64,000 bases of DNA, taken from positions 389,192 to 453,191 of the forward strand of contig KB310915.1 of the NCBI GenBank assembly GCA_000328365.1. The letters are read 5' to 3'. Position numbers and translations under genes: made by a program. How positions within the stretch are numbered: position 1 is the first letter of the stretch; each line of letters begins with the position of its first letter. This DNA is from Capitella teleta (lineage: Eukaryota > Annelida > Polychaeta > Capitellidae). Under the pieces are notes generated by a model. It did no database searches and had not been told where the DNA came from. It saw only the letters and a program-made list of their open reading frames with translations. Positions 1 to 12,209 of the stretch are shown piece after piece.

Positions 1-35
1 AGTGAGATTTATTTCTTTTTTTTCTCTGCCTTCAG

Positions 36-3000
36 CTGATAACAGGGCACGAGAGGCTGAAAGCAAAGCAATGTAAGCGTGATATTTTTGAAAGATTGAA
101 ATTTAATAGTTTTGTTTTCATAGCAATCTGGAGAATAAGTTTGGTTCCAACACTTCCAAAGAACAGAGGGTGAGTGGTAGGAATGCACGCACATCCGAAC
201 CCCCCGCAATTCCACTTGGTTTTTCTCATATCTGATGATAAATTGAATGAATTACTACCTCAATATTCATTTTCATCATTCATTGAGGAGATTCAAATGT
301 ATTACATTACTTATTCCATATTCCAGGCTGATTTGAGGAAAGTACAAACTTTGGCTGGTGATTTGCGCAAAGACGCTCAAATCAAGAAGACGATAGCCGA
401 CCGCAAGCAGAAGTACGTGGATTAGCTAACTATCAGGGAGACTCTATTATCTCTTATATTCACAGAGCTCTGCGTGGCCCCAAGACTTTGAATTTCATTT
501 TCGGTGTGAACATTGACACACGCAACCAGGATGGCATGTTTGTTTACAACTGCAGCCGTTTGATCAAGATGTACCAGAAGGTAGGACCCCAGGCGGAGGG
601 AGGGGTTTTCTGCAGTGGTGTGGTGGGAGTGGTGGATGTGCCGTATCTTGTACTGGAACCCACTCACAACAAGCAGGATTTTGCTGATGCCAAAGAGTAC
701 AGACATTTACAGAAAGCCATGGGTGAGCACATGGTCCAGTACTGGAAAGACCTCGGCATTGGTGAGTCATCAACTGCCGATTGAATGATAATATTTTGCT
801 GATTTATTTTAATTGTTTATTATAGCTCAGCAAGGGGTGGCTAAATTCTGGTGAGTGCAATTGCATTTGAGGATTTGTTGAAAGATTTAATTGTTCTTTT
901 GCAGGGAGAACTTTGGATATGTCAGTCCTAACTGGCGAGACCCCGCATCGCAAGACCCAAAGTTCATTCGCAAGCGAGCCATGCAGGTTCAGGAATCGTT
1001 GCAGTGTGGTGAGATTCTAGGATAAAATTTATGCATAAAATTATCTTGTGTTTTTGGTATGGTCAGATTTGTGCCTGAAGTGGCGTGTTCTCCCGTTCTC
1101 ATCCAACAATATCGGAAAAACTTTTCCCGATGATTGGGTTTGTTCAATGAATCCGGACGCAGCTCACAATCGGTATTTATTCCGTGCATCATCTTTGTTT
1201 TGTTTTTACGTTTCTTCCCGTGTTCTCTTAGGTGCTCTGCATCGGAACAGAAGTTGAACGTTCCGGAAGGAGTTCTGAAGAAGGAGGTGAAAACAAAAGA
1301 ACAAAAGGAGAAGGAGTTGGCAGAGGTTTGTTTCTATTTTGATTCATTTGTATTTATTCTGTTGTATTTTTTTCTCAAGGAAATTCAAAAGAAGCAGGAC
1401 ATCCTGGATAAAATTCAGGTAATTTTATTTTTTATTTTATTTTTTTGTATATTTTTATTTCCTCTAACAATTGTAGAATAGGGGAATAATATTTGCTGTG
1501 TTTGTGATAATGGTTGATTGTGCAGTTTTCATGAGTGAATCTACACAGACCTAGATATCTTCAAGTGTACAGTCAAAGCTCATTATTATGAACCTTCAGG
1601 GGCCATAAAAATTAGTGCGTAATATCAGGAGTTCTATATGTGAGGAGAACATCCAATTCTTCAATAGAAACAAAAAAAAACGTTATGATTCATAAATTGA
1701 CGTTATGATACATCATAATGATACATGATAATGTATTTAAGCTAATGGGGATGTAAATGAAACATGTGTGTTAACACTTGATAAAGAAAAAAAGGTTTGT
1801 TGAGGGCTTTCTTTAAATGCTCTATTGAAATTCATGGCATAAAATTAATGCATCATGACATACCATCATTTAGTAAAAAAAAAGATTCAATAGTGGATTG
1901 TTTATGCTCATGCTGCGATGCTGAGGTAAATCCATCCAGTGAAGTGAGGTGTTTGAACATATCATCTGCATTTGCACAGGATTGCACGTGTCGTCTCAAT
2001 TGTTCGAACGACTGCATTGCTGCTGTGTAGGTCACTGTGTGGTTTTTTTGCATAGCTGTCATCGTCATTTGAACTTGTTTGGGGTGACTTAGATTCTTTA
2101 ATGGCATCATTTATGTCATTTTCTCTGATCTCGTAAATACGTTATGATTCATGCACTGATGCAGTTGCGTAGTGATTCACCATCATGTTTTCACCATCAT
2201 TCACAATCGAAATTAAGGTAATAGGAGTACGATTTATTTTTCATTATAAGGAGAAATATCTCAGTAGAACACTATATGGGTATACCCTAATTGCATTGTT
2301 GTACTTAGATATTTCAGTCGTTGCACTTTAAAATTGTTCCAATAATATAATTATATTTATATATCAGTACGAACACAGAAGCAGGTGTAAGATCACAGAA
2401 TCATAGTGAGATCTTGACTTTGATCAGCTAGAGAGGCAACGTGTGACACCCAGTTAGCCCCGCAGACTGACCGGTTGTTAGGCAACTGATACAAGAGAGG
2501 TGAATAAACTGCACTCTGGAGTACTTGTGAACGGCTCGACTGCTGATCTCTGTTTTTGCCCTTGATATACTTGTATAATAGTAGCATATCTGCCATCTTG
2601 ATCCACGCTGACATGAAAAGTGCTTTCACTTTTGTTTGAGACAAAGGTGAAAGCACTTTGAAATCAGTGGTTCCCGTGATCCGTGGAATTTCTGCTTTGA
2701 TATCGGACACGTGAAATGACAGTTAAATGATCAGCGAAGCAAGGCGAGCGAGGGATCCACTCACAAACACTCAACTTCATGAGCAGATACTGTAGAACTT
2801 TCCTATTGTGAGTTTGTAATAGCAGGAGTCATTTCTGCTCAGGGGACTGGGTATTTGGTTCGTATTAATTGGAAGTTTGAACAATGCGGAGTTATTATCT
2901 GATTAACCTGCCATGTTAAAAGATGGGGATCTGGCGGGGATCCCCAAAATAGTTCTATATAACCCGAGGTTCTATATACCCGAGCTCGTAATAGCGAGCT

Positions 3001-6000
3001 TTGACTGTATAATTATCTGATAAGATCGATCACAAAATTTTCACGTTTAGAAATTTTGCACCTAGCTTTGAATGCAAAATTTGGATATTCTGTGTATCAG
3101 AAATTGAACTTTTGGGAATTTTGAGATATGTTTCTTTTTTGTATTTTCATAAAAGAGTTCATTGTTGGCTTACAACTGTGGTTATTTTTAAATGGCTGGT
3201 TATTCTGTGTAAATATTAATTCTATGCTCTAATATTCCAACAACTTTTTATCCTCCTAATTAGAAAACCAAAACCGTGACATCATCTCGACATGTGCGTG
3301 AAATGGAGGACGATGACTCATCATCAGGTGTCTCAGAGGAAGACGAACCCAAACCGACTTCCAACAATTCACACAAAAAGGTAATTAAATCCTCTTACGT
3401 TGTTTTGGTTTTTGAATTAAACTCAAAATAATATTATGACAATTTTTGATTCCCATTATGTGATACATTTGTTTCCAGGCAGCACCCGGAAGGAGACGCA
3501 AGACTTCTTCAGAGAACGAAGATTCCGTCAGTTCTGACGAACCACGCAGCAAACGTGTGCGTCAAAACCCCGTGAAAGTTCAGTCCAAGAGCTCTGGCAG
3601 CAGATCCTCCACCCGCACTATTTCGGTCGGTCATCCTTCTACGACTCTACGAGTGAGGAATAATTTTCCTTCTCCTGTGGATGCGTTTCATCTTTATTTA
3701 TATTTTTCATAGAAGTTCAATTTGGGAAAACAAATATAAATTTTGTTTATTTTCATCTCTTTCTGATTCATCTCACAGATCGTGAGGAAATCTTCAAACA
3801 CCGTCACAAGACGACGTCGTTCCGGAGCGTTCCGTCGCATCACCCAGGAGGAGAGCAGTGAGGAGGAGGAAGAAAGCAGCGAAGAGGAGGAACGCGTCTC
3901 CAGACATCGCAAAAAGGTTTTTCCCCCTCCCCCAATTCCCCCACATAATGTCTTCCTCTCTCTGTAGGCAAACGATTCCTCAAGGAATAATGACGTTAAG
4001 AAGTCGAGTAGAGAGGCCGTGCGATCTGAAGACGTAGGGACCAAGGTTGAGGTCAGGGCTCACCACAAATGGTTAGTACACGTCATGTGACCTCTCTCTT
4101 AATCTGTTTTTACAGTCCATTGTGAAATTTCCATTTGCTAAATGAAACTGTCCTAAAGAGAATTTTAAATCATTTGCCCTGTTTCTACCTTTGATCATGC
4201 TTTTGGCATGTTGTGAAATTTTTGCTGTTTCGCAGTATTGCTCCTCAAAAACGTGGTCGGAAACTTTCTTGAGTTGAGAGATGTGTAATTCACTGTGGAA
4301 TTTGCAAACAATCTTGCAACCTTACCTTACTCTCGAAGTCATATGATATCATAACGGATCAACGGGCGTTATGATTTCGATTAGTGCGTTATGATACGGA
4401 TGTCTCATCTTGGGGTATCGTCGATGTGCGTTATGGTTGTACTTTGGAAGTTCCCATGCCATAATTATTCGTTCCAATCATAACGGCACACCATCCTCCT
4501 CGTTCTTATTCGGATCGAAGCTGATTCGATGCTCGGTTGAATTGGGTCCGCACTCTGCCACTGTATTCGACTTAATTACCGTTATATTACTCTGTATCAA
4601 TTTGCTTAAATTGTCTTTCCATCAATCAAATGAATGCGTTTAATTCGCTTTAACAGCTTCAACCACTCCATGTTATGTCACGTGACATTTCTCGATATGC
4701 GAACGACGAATATGCAAGAAATAGCGCCGGGGGAGGCGAAGCGACCGATTCGTATCTGCGCGCGCATTCAAACTGGATCTACGTCACGCAAAATACGAAG
4801 CCGGAATGACGACAAGGAGCTTCCCGTAACTTCTGCAAATCGATCGATCCCAAGCGATCTACCTGAGGAAAATCCTGGGTTCAATCGAGTCTGCATTTTG
4901 GCGGTTAATGCGGCCAATGTGTCCATGCGTTGTTCTGCGAGTAAGCATGCAGATGGGTGCACTGAGCGTCAATCTGAGGTTACCCTGGGGAGAATTACCT
5001 TTCGTTCGCTTACGAGGAATGCCCATTATACGCAAACCCTGAAAGCGCGCATTAATATTGAAGCCAGCCCCCTGACGAGGAAACCGGCTTCGAAATGCGG
5101 CGTGTGTCGCAGGAGCACCGTGCGTGCTTTACGGCCGGCGCTACGCCATCAGCCAGCGACACCTCGCGCCGAATTCCATGCATAGGGAATTGCGGCCGGT
5201 CTGCCCTCCCCGACACCCTCGTCTCCCAGGAGGAGATGCATCGGCGGCAGACCCATCTCCCCCTCTCCCATACCCTGCTAGCTTATCCCTCGATTATAAT
5301 CCGACTGCGCGGAGTTGGCTCGTAAATCTCTCGCCTCTTGACGTCATTTCTCCTCATTTGGCGCAGTTCGACATGACGGATTGGCTGAAGGTGTCGGAGC
5401 AGCGACACCCTCGCTCGATGAGGGTCACTCGCCGCTCCGTCCTCTCTCGGCTCAGGTCGGTCAAGAACGATGGTCAACGCAGCTGACCGTCCGGCACCTG
5501 AGCTCTCTTGACCATTGCTGATTGCTTCGGTGTTTGACTTGTAATAAATTCATGTGTTTCGTTGTGATTATTGTTATGCAGATGAATGTGTGTTGCGTGA
5601 TGTGATGAGCGCACGAGTCACATTGATGTTTGTTAATCGAAATCAGAGAATTATTGGGTTTCCTATTGTGGTGACCAAACATTTTTAAAGGAGACTTCGA
5701 ATGAGAAAACTCACCCTAATACTATTACTTCCGGTCGATGAATCGAGGACCTCATCGAGACAGAGCTTCCCCGAGAGTGCGACGCTTTAACCATGCAGTT
5801 AATATATAAATACACAATGAAAACATTTAACTTTTTTTTTTTTTTTTTTTGCGGCGCTTCACATTTTCTAAATTTGTTTGCAGGGTGAATGGAGTTGTGA
5901 CCGAAATCGACTCTCGCAAGAATCGGTGGAGAGTTAAGTTGGACAAACAACCGCAGGACAAAAACGACAAATGGTAAAATATACCCCCCCCCCTCTTCCC

Positions 6001-9000
6001 CACTCTCCCTCTCTCTCTCTCTCTCTTGGGTCGCATGTTCTTTGAAGCCTCGTTTTCCTGTCCGTCTGTTGTGCAAACTCTTTAGCTAAATTGAATAGAG
6101 CGCGCTGCTCTTGCGGAGTGACCAAATCCCTCTTATGCGCTGTAACCCACTTGGCGATCTCTTTGTCCGAGTGATTGGCCAACAGTGATACGTGTCAATT
6201 AAGTCAAGTGCTTCATCTTGCTCGTCGAGGCAGCGCTGTTACGCCCGATCTACTTGGGTTTCAGGCCCTACGGCAACCAGAAATCAATTTAGCGCCGGGC
6301 GGTTTCGAACCCTGACAGCTCTCTCGGTGGACAGATGGCGCAGGGCTCGGATCTATTTCGCCCGTTCGATGTCCACACCCGTAATTTTCCGCTCTCGCAG
6401 CCAGCGGGAGACGGCTCGTCTTCTTCTGCGTGCTGACTGCAGAACCCCCGACGGTGGAATTCGCCGAGTCAGGAGTTCACGACCCGAGGACAGCTTCAAA
6501 GACAGCACTTCTTTTGAGTTGTGTTGCCTTTCTCAGCTAATGATCGTTGCTTTTCTCTCTGTAATGTTATGATATCCGATGCGAAAATTTGCCCATAAAG
6601 TTAAGAAAGCGACGATAAAGTTATGAAAGGCATGTCTTCTCTGTTACCGCCCTGCTCTCTAATTACTCTGTAATTACCAATCCCCTTCGCTCTATATCTC
6701 GCGACTCCTCCTCTGACCCATTAACAGACTGACCGGATGTCTTGAGGGCCAGTGTGGTCAATTATTCGCCACATATTGCCGTTGACCGCCCCGTTGGGTA
6801 ATGCTCGATCTTGCTATTGGATCCCTGACCATTCAGCGCTGTGTAATGATCGCGGACCCCTCATTAAGCCGCGTAACGAATTAATGACCACTCGTCAACG
6901 ACCATTCACTCTCTTCTTCCTCCTCCTTTACCGTTATTGTCAACTGCATTTTTTTTTGATTTTCTTTATTCATTTCGAATTTGCTTCTTTGTTTCTGGTG
7001 TGATTATTATTATTTTTTTTTTTTTTTTCTGCGTTATGTACGGGTGGCAGCATTGTGTGCGCATGCGCTGACCCTAGGGCTGACCTCCTGCTGCGCTTTA
7101 ACGACGATGTCAGACGATCTGTTGCCTCATTATATCGACTCCTCACCCTCCCTCATCATCCTATACCCTCAGGCCGCATCTCATATTTCATCTTATCTTA
7201 TAATCTCTATCTTATCTTCCAGGGTGGACAAACAAGGCAGCGAAGTGAAATTGAAGGTATTTTGAGATTTCTCAATTCTCTTATTTTTTTTTTTGTATTT
7301 CCCAAGTTTTTTCCAAGTTTTTCAAACTCGTTTGTATTCCGAGCAACCTTCACAATTTGATGGTTCGCGGTTGTGACGTGCATGATTCCGCTTGAACGGA
7401 GACGATACACGGCCGACCGCCCCCTTGATTCAGGGCGCGCGTTGAGGGCTTGAGAGAGGCTTACGTCACCCGTTTAATGACGGCCTTGTTAATGCACTCG
7501 CCAATTTAGAAATCGCCCTATCTCAGATGCAATCGCCGCCGCCGGTGAAAGAAAAATCGAAATGACAGGGATCGACATACAAACCTCCGTTCTAGATAAA
7601 CGGGAGTTCGAACATCGCCTGTGGCCATGCATGCAACTTTAAATCGTGGGTTGGGAATATTTGAATTAATCTGGATAATTCTTTTAGGATCAGCGAGCCG
7701 AGAAATCCGGAACTCCGGACGAGGCTTCGACATCAGCGCACGAGGAGATCGCTAACGGATACAGGTATAGTGACTCTTATTATGCAATATAATCCTTCAT
7801 ATTACTCCTCTCTGTTTCCCCCTCATTCCCTGGTTGCCTCTTTCAGGACCTGTCTCCGGTACTTCCTCCCCCCTCAGTGGGTTATGGACAAGGATGCGGT
7901 GTCGTCCTTATCCACCGCTGAACTGGCGGCTTTTCCCCTCGACGACTTTTTTGACCATTACGAGAAAGGCCTCCGCAAGGTTCGTTTCGCGCTGTCTGCC
8001 AGCACCGTCAGCCCCGGCCGCTTTGTATACGCCAGGAAAAGTGTTTTTTTTTTCCCCTTGTATCGGAAGATATTCACTGTCGAATTCACCACTCACCGAG
8101 TCAATCGAGGTGTTGGTGTTTCAGACTGCAGCTCAATGCACTCCCTGACGTCCGCGCGAAATTCGTCGCCTTACGTAACACCGTGTCGAGGTCACTGACT
8201 CCCCGCCCTCCCGGCCCATCCCAGGCGAGGGTTTGCGGTGCGCGTATAAGTCGCTAATTGCGGAAGCGCAGTCGGTGCTTTGCGGATGATCCCGTCTCCC
8301 GCTAACACTGCCTCCTATCCCGCGCAACTGACACTAATCCCGGACGAAAACCCCGGCTGCAAATGTTACGTCACAGCTGATCTGTCGTTTAGATTGCCGT
8401 TACTCGTGTTACTCATCTCACTCATGCCATCTCTGACTCGGTGGCTCTGTGATCTGAGCGCCCGTTATCTCTGCGCCTATTGTCGCCGAACCCCTTTTGA
8501 TTGAGAAGCGGGCAGTGACCTTTCATCGCTTTTTCCCTCCAGGTCTTCCTCTCTTTCTTCTTCGTCTCTTTTTAATTCTCACCTTGTTACATCTTGTCCC
8601 GCTACTCAATTACCAACGTCGGCCTTTTGTCTGCTTTTGTCGGCTCCTTCGCTAATTATCGATCGCAGCCTGAACGCAGACAAGGAAGAGATTCTTCTAC
8701 GCCTTTGAATTTGACTTGATATCTCACTCTTTTTTTTTTTTTCCCTCGATTGTTATATTGTTCGCATTATTCTTATTGCCCGTGGGGTTGGAACGACCCT
8801 CATAATCCAAAAATACAGAGGTAAAAAAAAAAAATAAAGTTCTTTATTTTCTCCCAAAAATGTTTTGGAGGGTTATCCGCGTAAAAGAGAAAAAAAAAAA
8901 AAAAAAAAAAAATCATAAAAATCGCATGTCAGTGTGAAAGTGTCGCAAAACGAATGAATCAATTAATATCATTACACTTGGTGACGTATGTTTTCTGACC

Positions 9001-12000
9001 GCGTCACTGATTCTCAGCTGTTTTCTTTTCAATTATCATTGTTTCGTTCATAATGCTATTAAATAATTGCCCTGAAAAGCGACTCGCCTGTTGAACTTGA
9101 ATACCTTATGGATCGGATTTGTCGCCATTGTTGACTCGTCAACACCTGAACGGCGTCATCTGCTCTCATCACATCTTCCTGGCAATGAATTTGAATTTAT
9201 TGATTGATATCTCAGTTCATTGTTATTGAATTTCTTCTTTTATTCCGCAGTTGGTCAGCAGCTTTCAGCTTGAGACAGAGACCGCTCGGAATAAGTTATC
9301 TTCCGTTCGGAAGATGATAGCCAAGCTACTGAAATCGATCAATGAGGTAAGAATGGTTATACAATCTTGTTATTTACTTAAAACCGAAATTCAAACACAA
9401 ATTAACCGAAAAGCCATCTCGCTAATTCGCGTATTGACTGATGCAAGAGTGGAGCATCTGCCTTTTCTTCCAAATTGTCCTCATCCCTTTTGACGACGCC
9501 GTAATCTTCTTACTCAACCATCGGTTTTCTCCCTTTGCATGCGTCGCAGCGGGTTCTTCCCTTTCTTTTCCCTTCAACCTCGATGTGTTGACAGTTCCAC
9601 AATGGGGCAGCTGATTGAGCAGGGCCAGCGATTAAGCCTTAATTAAACACCTCCTCCGCCCCAGAACCCTCTTTTCGGTTGTTATCAACTTGTAAATGGC
9701 GATTTGACTTCGGCGTAACATGACGGGAGCTCGCCCACCTCCTCTTCACGCCTCTTTCTCTCCTCCTACTTCTCCGCCTTCTCCCGGTGACTTTTCTAGT
9801 TTGAAAATTGAATTCCTTGCTGATACCCTTTCGGTCGATTGCTCCTTTTCATCGCTTCTTCAGCATCGCATGACATCTCCCTCAAAGCAAACGCTCAATT
9901 ATAACCGAATTGACGGACGTCTGAATGCCAAGAATGATGCCACGACATGCATCAAACATATGCTAACACGACTGAAGCCGAGAGAATCGATGCGTTTTAA
10001 TTAATTCTGCACCAATTATGCCGCTACGGGCTTGATTATCTGGTAATGAGAGGGTGTAACGTCGGTCTTAGCTGGCTCCACAGCTGATCTCGTGCTACGA
10101 GATTACGTGCGGGATTAACCACGGTAATCCCGTTCGGTTTTAGGCCACGCCCCTCCTCTCCCTGCGAGGCCGCGGCGGCGGCTTAACTTCAAAGGGACGC
10201 TCTATACCATAGGGCACTCATGTAAATGAGATTTTATTCAAATGGATTTCACTTACAGAATCAACTCTGCCCGCGGATGTGGTTAACTCACAGCAAACGA
10301 CGTGTTAACCGGACGATTCAGCCCGACGCTCATCTGCATTTTGATAGATTTTTCTCTGATTTCGGCCCAGATTGATCCTCTCATGTCTGCTTATTGTGTT
10401 GAAATGTCGCGAATCTTAAAAGCGAGTTGTCATAATTGATTGTAGACATTATTCGCAAGGTGTAAATCCTGCATATGTTTGCATGCAGTTGTTTTTTTTT
10501 TAAATAGATTTTTGTTTCTTTTGAATTAAAAAAAAATATATTTTGTTTGTTTGTGTAAATATATAATTTTATTTGGCTGTTGTCGATATTGACACTTTGT
10601 GAGAGCAATTTCCATCTGAGCAAATCGCTTTTTCGTTCGGTCCGTATTCGCCAGTCAGGAGAGCGACGACTTTTTCCCAATTCTGGCCTCGTTGTTTCGT
10701 TGCCATGGCGACACCCCCCCCCCCTTGCGCGGTGCTGATGACTTCCCCTGCTGTGTCCGTTTGCTTGTTGCAAAATAAGCCACTGGTAGATTGACCACAA
10801 CTGACCAGTGCAGATGGTCATTCGTCGGAGGTGTGTGTTGGTTTTTTGATGTCATGGTGTTCGCATGCGTCCCGTGGGACGACATGGTCGCGCATCTTTT
10901 TCGGTCTTCGTCCCTCTGTGCTTCCCGCCGCTTTGAAGTGTTTGCCCGGGGCCGCCGCGTGCACTGATCGCTGCCCGGCCTGCTATTAACGGAGGGCGAT
11001 GACAGGGCTCCTGCGCCTCATCTGCATCCGAGATGCGCCCGTGCTGTATGCCCCCTGCGTAGCACCCCTGGCACCCCTGGCATTCGTTCGCTCGAGGCCT
11101 CTTCTAGGGATCGTCACCAAACAGATGTTGCCCATCATAACTGAGCATATGTTATTGTTATTTACGCGTCAACATGATTTGCACTGGGAAGCTACACAGG
11201 TGAAGACGCCACCTCTCTGCTTACGTATTTTTCCTCTGATGAGGTTGACAGTGAGAGATGGATGCGGTTATTAATCAACGTTGGCCCTTCATCGCTCCTA
11301 TTATTTCGGGTCTATTCTGCGATATAAGAACACCTCCGTACAACGACTCAATTGTGACATGATATGGCCGTTGTTGGAGCACCCATGAAGTCATTTTAAA
11401 TCTCTTCGGTCACATGTACTCTGATAATACTATATATACTTGTATATATATAAGTTGCCCCCTTTTTCCTCTCTTCTCGCCGTATACCCACTAGCGTTTT
11501 CATTGTTTTGCTTGAGTGTTGACGCGGATTGCATTACCGATAATTGAAATGGTTTGAATGGCGACTGTAGCGGAGGCAGCAGACTTCATCTCTGCCATCG
11601 ACACCCTCTAATCTGAGAAGGTGCCGCCTGCGAATGAAGGCTCTCCTTTATGCATACATGCACCGCAGATGTATTTCAAACTGACGCACTTATTATTACT
11701 ATATACCGGTACAGACAGAAAGCGTGTGCTATGCTGACGAGTGACGACTATTATGATTGCGCTTCGTTTGCTTGTGTGTTGTGATAAATTACTGGTCGTA
11801 ATCGCCTTAATGTGCCGTCTTCAAAAGGCGCTGCCGGATCGGGTGACGTTGCCTTTCGCACTTGGAGGTCACCGCTGCGCCACTTCGGGGTCCCGTTTGA
11901 CCTCTGACCCTGTCGCCATGGCCACCTGTCCAACACCTCTCCGTCCGAGGTGCGAAGACGACTCGACGTGTGCATCTGGCGTGCGTTGCGCCGTTCACGC

Positions 12001-12172
12001 ATGCGCAATGCTGATAACGCTCTGTCATTCTATTTTTTTTTTTTTTGCTTTCTTGCAGGAGTTCGACATCGACCCGGACGCTGACAGTGAACACGTCGAT
12101 GATCTGCTCGCTCTGTGCGTCAAGCAGGCGACACAGCAACAGGCGCCCTCTACCGACGGCAACGACAACTGA
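36..12172 (+). CDS. MORC2: MORC2-like chromatin ATPase, 3' part (19 exons, 5' end outside window)
   Basis: Exons: 36-72, 124-169, 327-412, 466-761, 826-850, 905-1008, 1067-1172, 1232-1325, 1380-1418, 3264-3380, 3479-3652, 3779-3916, 3968-4071, 5884-5973, 7223-7256, 7688-7764, 7847-7979, 9251-9346, 12059-12172. All have GT-AG borders and matching phases; they total 1910 nt, 635 full codons plus TGA at 12170. Order seen: coiled-coil arm insert (AREAESK-like), the transducer-like block from [19 protein letters not shown] to [20 protein letters not shown], a CW zinc finger ([12 protein letters not shown] ... WVCSMNPD ... C, about 1002-1236), Lys/Ser/Glu-rich linker exons, a split chromo/tudor-like segment ([12 protein letters not shown] to [12 protein letters not shown], 4045-7256) and a C-terminal coiled coil after [11 protein letters not shown]. 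From family knowledge, MORC2 is a GHKL ATPase that compacts chromatin and works with the HUSH complex. The GHKL domain lies upstream of the window. The CW cysteines and tryptophan are present. The C-terminal coil is about 17 residues shorter than I recall for the vertebrate protein, so a small exon may be missing from this model. Confidence 0.93.
1002..1236 (+). other. CW-type zinc finger of the MORC2-like protein, split over three exons
   Basis: The reading frame across junctions 1008/1067 and 1172/1232 gives C-x2-C-x2-W ... W-x-C-x-MNPD ... C, the spacing of a CW zinc finger. Two exon borders fall inside the domain: one splits the Asp codon after the first Cys, the other splits the Arg codon before the last Cys. 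CW domains of many proteins read histone H3K4 methylation; in MORC2 the methyl-lysine pocket is reported as degenerate, so binding cannot be assumed here. Confidence 0.88.
1570..3007 (-). mobile_element. pogo/Tigger-like (Tc1/mariner superfamily) DNA transposon, internally deleted
   Basis: The element sits in MORC2 intron 9. The left end reads CAGTCAAAGCTC and continues imperfectly; the right end is its inverted copy (GAGCTTTGACTG), about 20 of 24 bases matching. Both ends are flanked by the dinucleotide TA (1568-1569 and 3008-3009), the target duplication of this superfamily. On the minus strand 2110-1853 is open for 85 codons and ends like a pogo/jerky-type transposase tail: [14 protein letters not shown], then a Gln-Ser-Thr-Ile-Glu-Ser-Phe-Phe motif. 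No CENP-B-like helix-turn-helix or DDE core could be made out. At 1.44 kb it is shorter than typical autonomous members, so it is probably a deleted, immobile copy. Confidence 0.8.
2617..2659. repeat. Near-perfect 19-bp hairpin inside the pogo-like element
   Basis: The left arm AAAGTGCTTTCACTTTTGT (2617-2635) pairs with 2641-2659 with a single T/G wobble around the 5-nt loop TTGAG. It lies well inside the transposon, away from its terminal repeats. It is either an internal palindrome of the element or a later foldback. I see no sign that it is processed as an RNA. Confidence 0.7.
4072..5883. other. MORC2 intron 13: CGTTATGAT cluster and GC-rich unexplained DNA
   Basis: The first part (4348-4485) carries four exact CGTTATGAT/ATCATAACG copies plus a one-base variant at 4429. 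From about 4690 to 5520 the DNA is noticeably richer in G+C and CpG than the rest of the window. It holds a 183-codon plus-strand frame (4634-5185) that I cannot relate to any family. No transposon ends or splice-framed exons were recognised. Confidence 0.6.
5934..6182 (-). other. Protein-like frame in MORC2 intron 14, unidentified
   Basis: Minus-strand frame of 82 codons. The first 50 or so residues ([18 protein letters not shown], then [20 protein letters not shown]) look like a charged alpha-helical protein; after that the frame runs into a CT/GA simple repeat near 6010-6025. Upstream on the same strand (6200-6500) other helical-looking frames appear but are interrupted by stops. It could be a worn piece of a transposase or other coding sequence lying antisense to MORC2, or chance in CpG-rich DNA. 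No family was recognised. Confidence 0.25.
6192..7222. other. Rest of MORC2 intron 14: GC-rich, nothing recognised
   Basis: A 126-codon plus-strand frame (6192-6572), Arg/Ser-rich, overlaps minus-strand frames in the same CpG-rich DNA, and I treat it as chance. Poly-pyrimidine runs occur near 7012-7030. The intron ends with the acceptor at 7221-7222. Confidence 0.5.
7980..9250. other. MORC2 intron 17, with a possible extra 51-nt exon and poly-A tracts
   Basis: 8132-8182 is a phase-0 candidate exon (ctgcag acceptor, weak ACC|gtgtcg donor) encoding [17 protein letters not shown]. The rest holds A-runs (8822-8834 and about 8890-8911) and pyrimidine tracts. No mobile element ends were recognised. 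Confidence 0.45.
9347..12058. other. MORC2 last intron (2.7 kb): no gene recognised
   Basis: Mixed-composition DNA with a C-run near 10714-10723, an A-run around 10528-10537 and short TA repeats near 11429-11451. Frames of up to 146 codons (10381-10821, minus) are low-complexity or unrelated to known proteins. The branch/pyrimidine tract before 12059 is a clear T-run, supporting the final acceptor. Confidence 0.5.
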
Positions 12173-12209
12173 TCACCATGGCAACCGAAAACTGATCGCC
12201 ATGGCAACC
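12167..12209 (+). repeat. 23-bp tandem duplication across the MORC2 stop codon
   Basis: AACTGATCACCATGGCAACC (12167-12186) is followed 23 bp later by the same 20-mer with one A/G change (12190-12209). The stop codon TGA lies in the first copy. In the second copy the same bases fall in another frame, so the reading frame after TGA stays open for 36 codons to a TAG. A recent local duplication near the 3' end is the simplest explanation. Confidence 0.85.

Noticed and set aside
8125-8190. A longer version of the extra MORC2 exon (acceptor tttcag, donor TCGAG|gtcact)
   Set aside because: Its open frame would need a split codon on both sides, while both neighbours end and begin in phase 0; read in phase 0 it hits a stop after seven codons. 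Only the shorter 8132-8182 version is phase-compatible.
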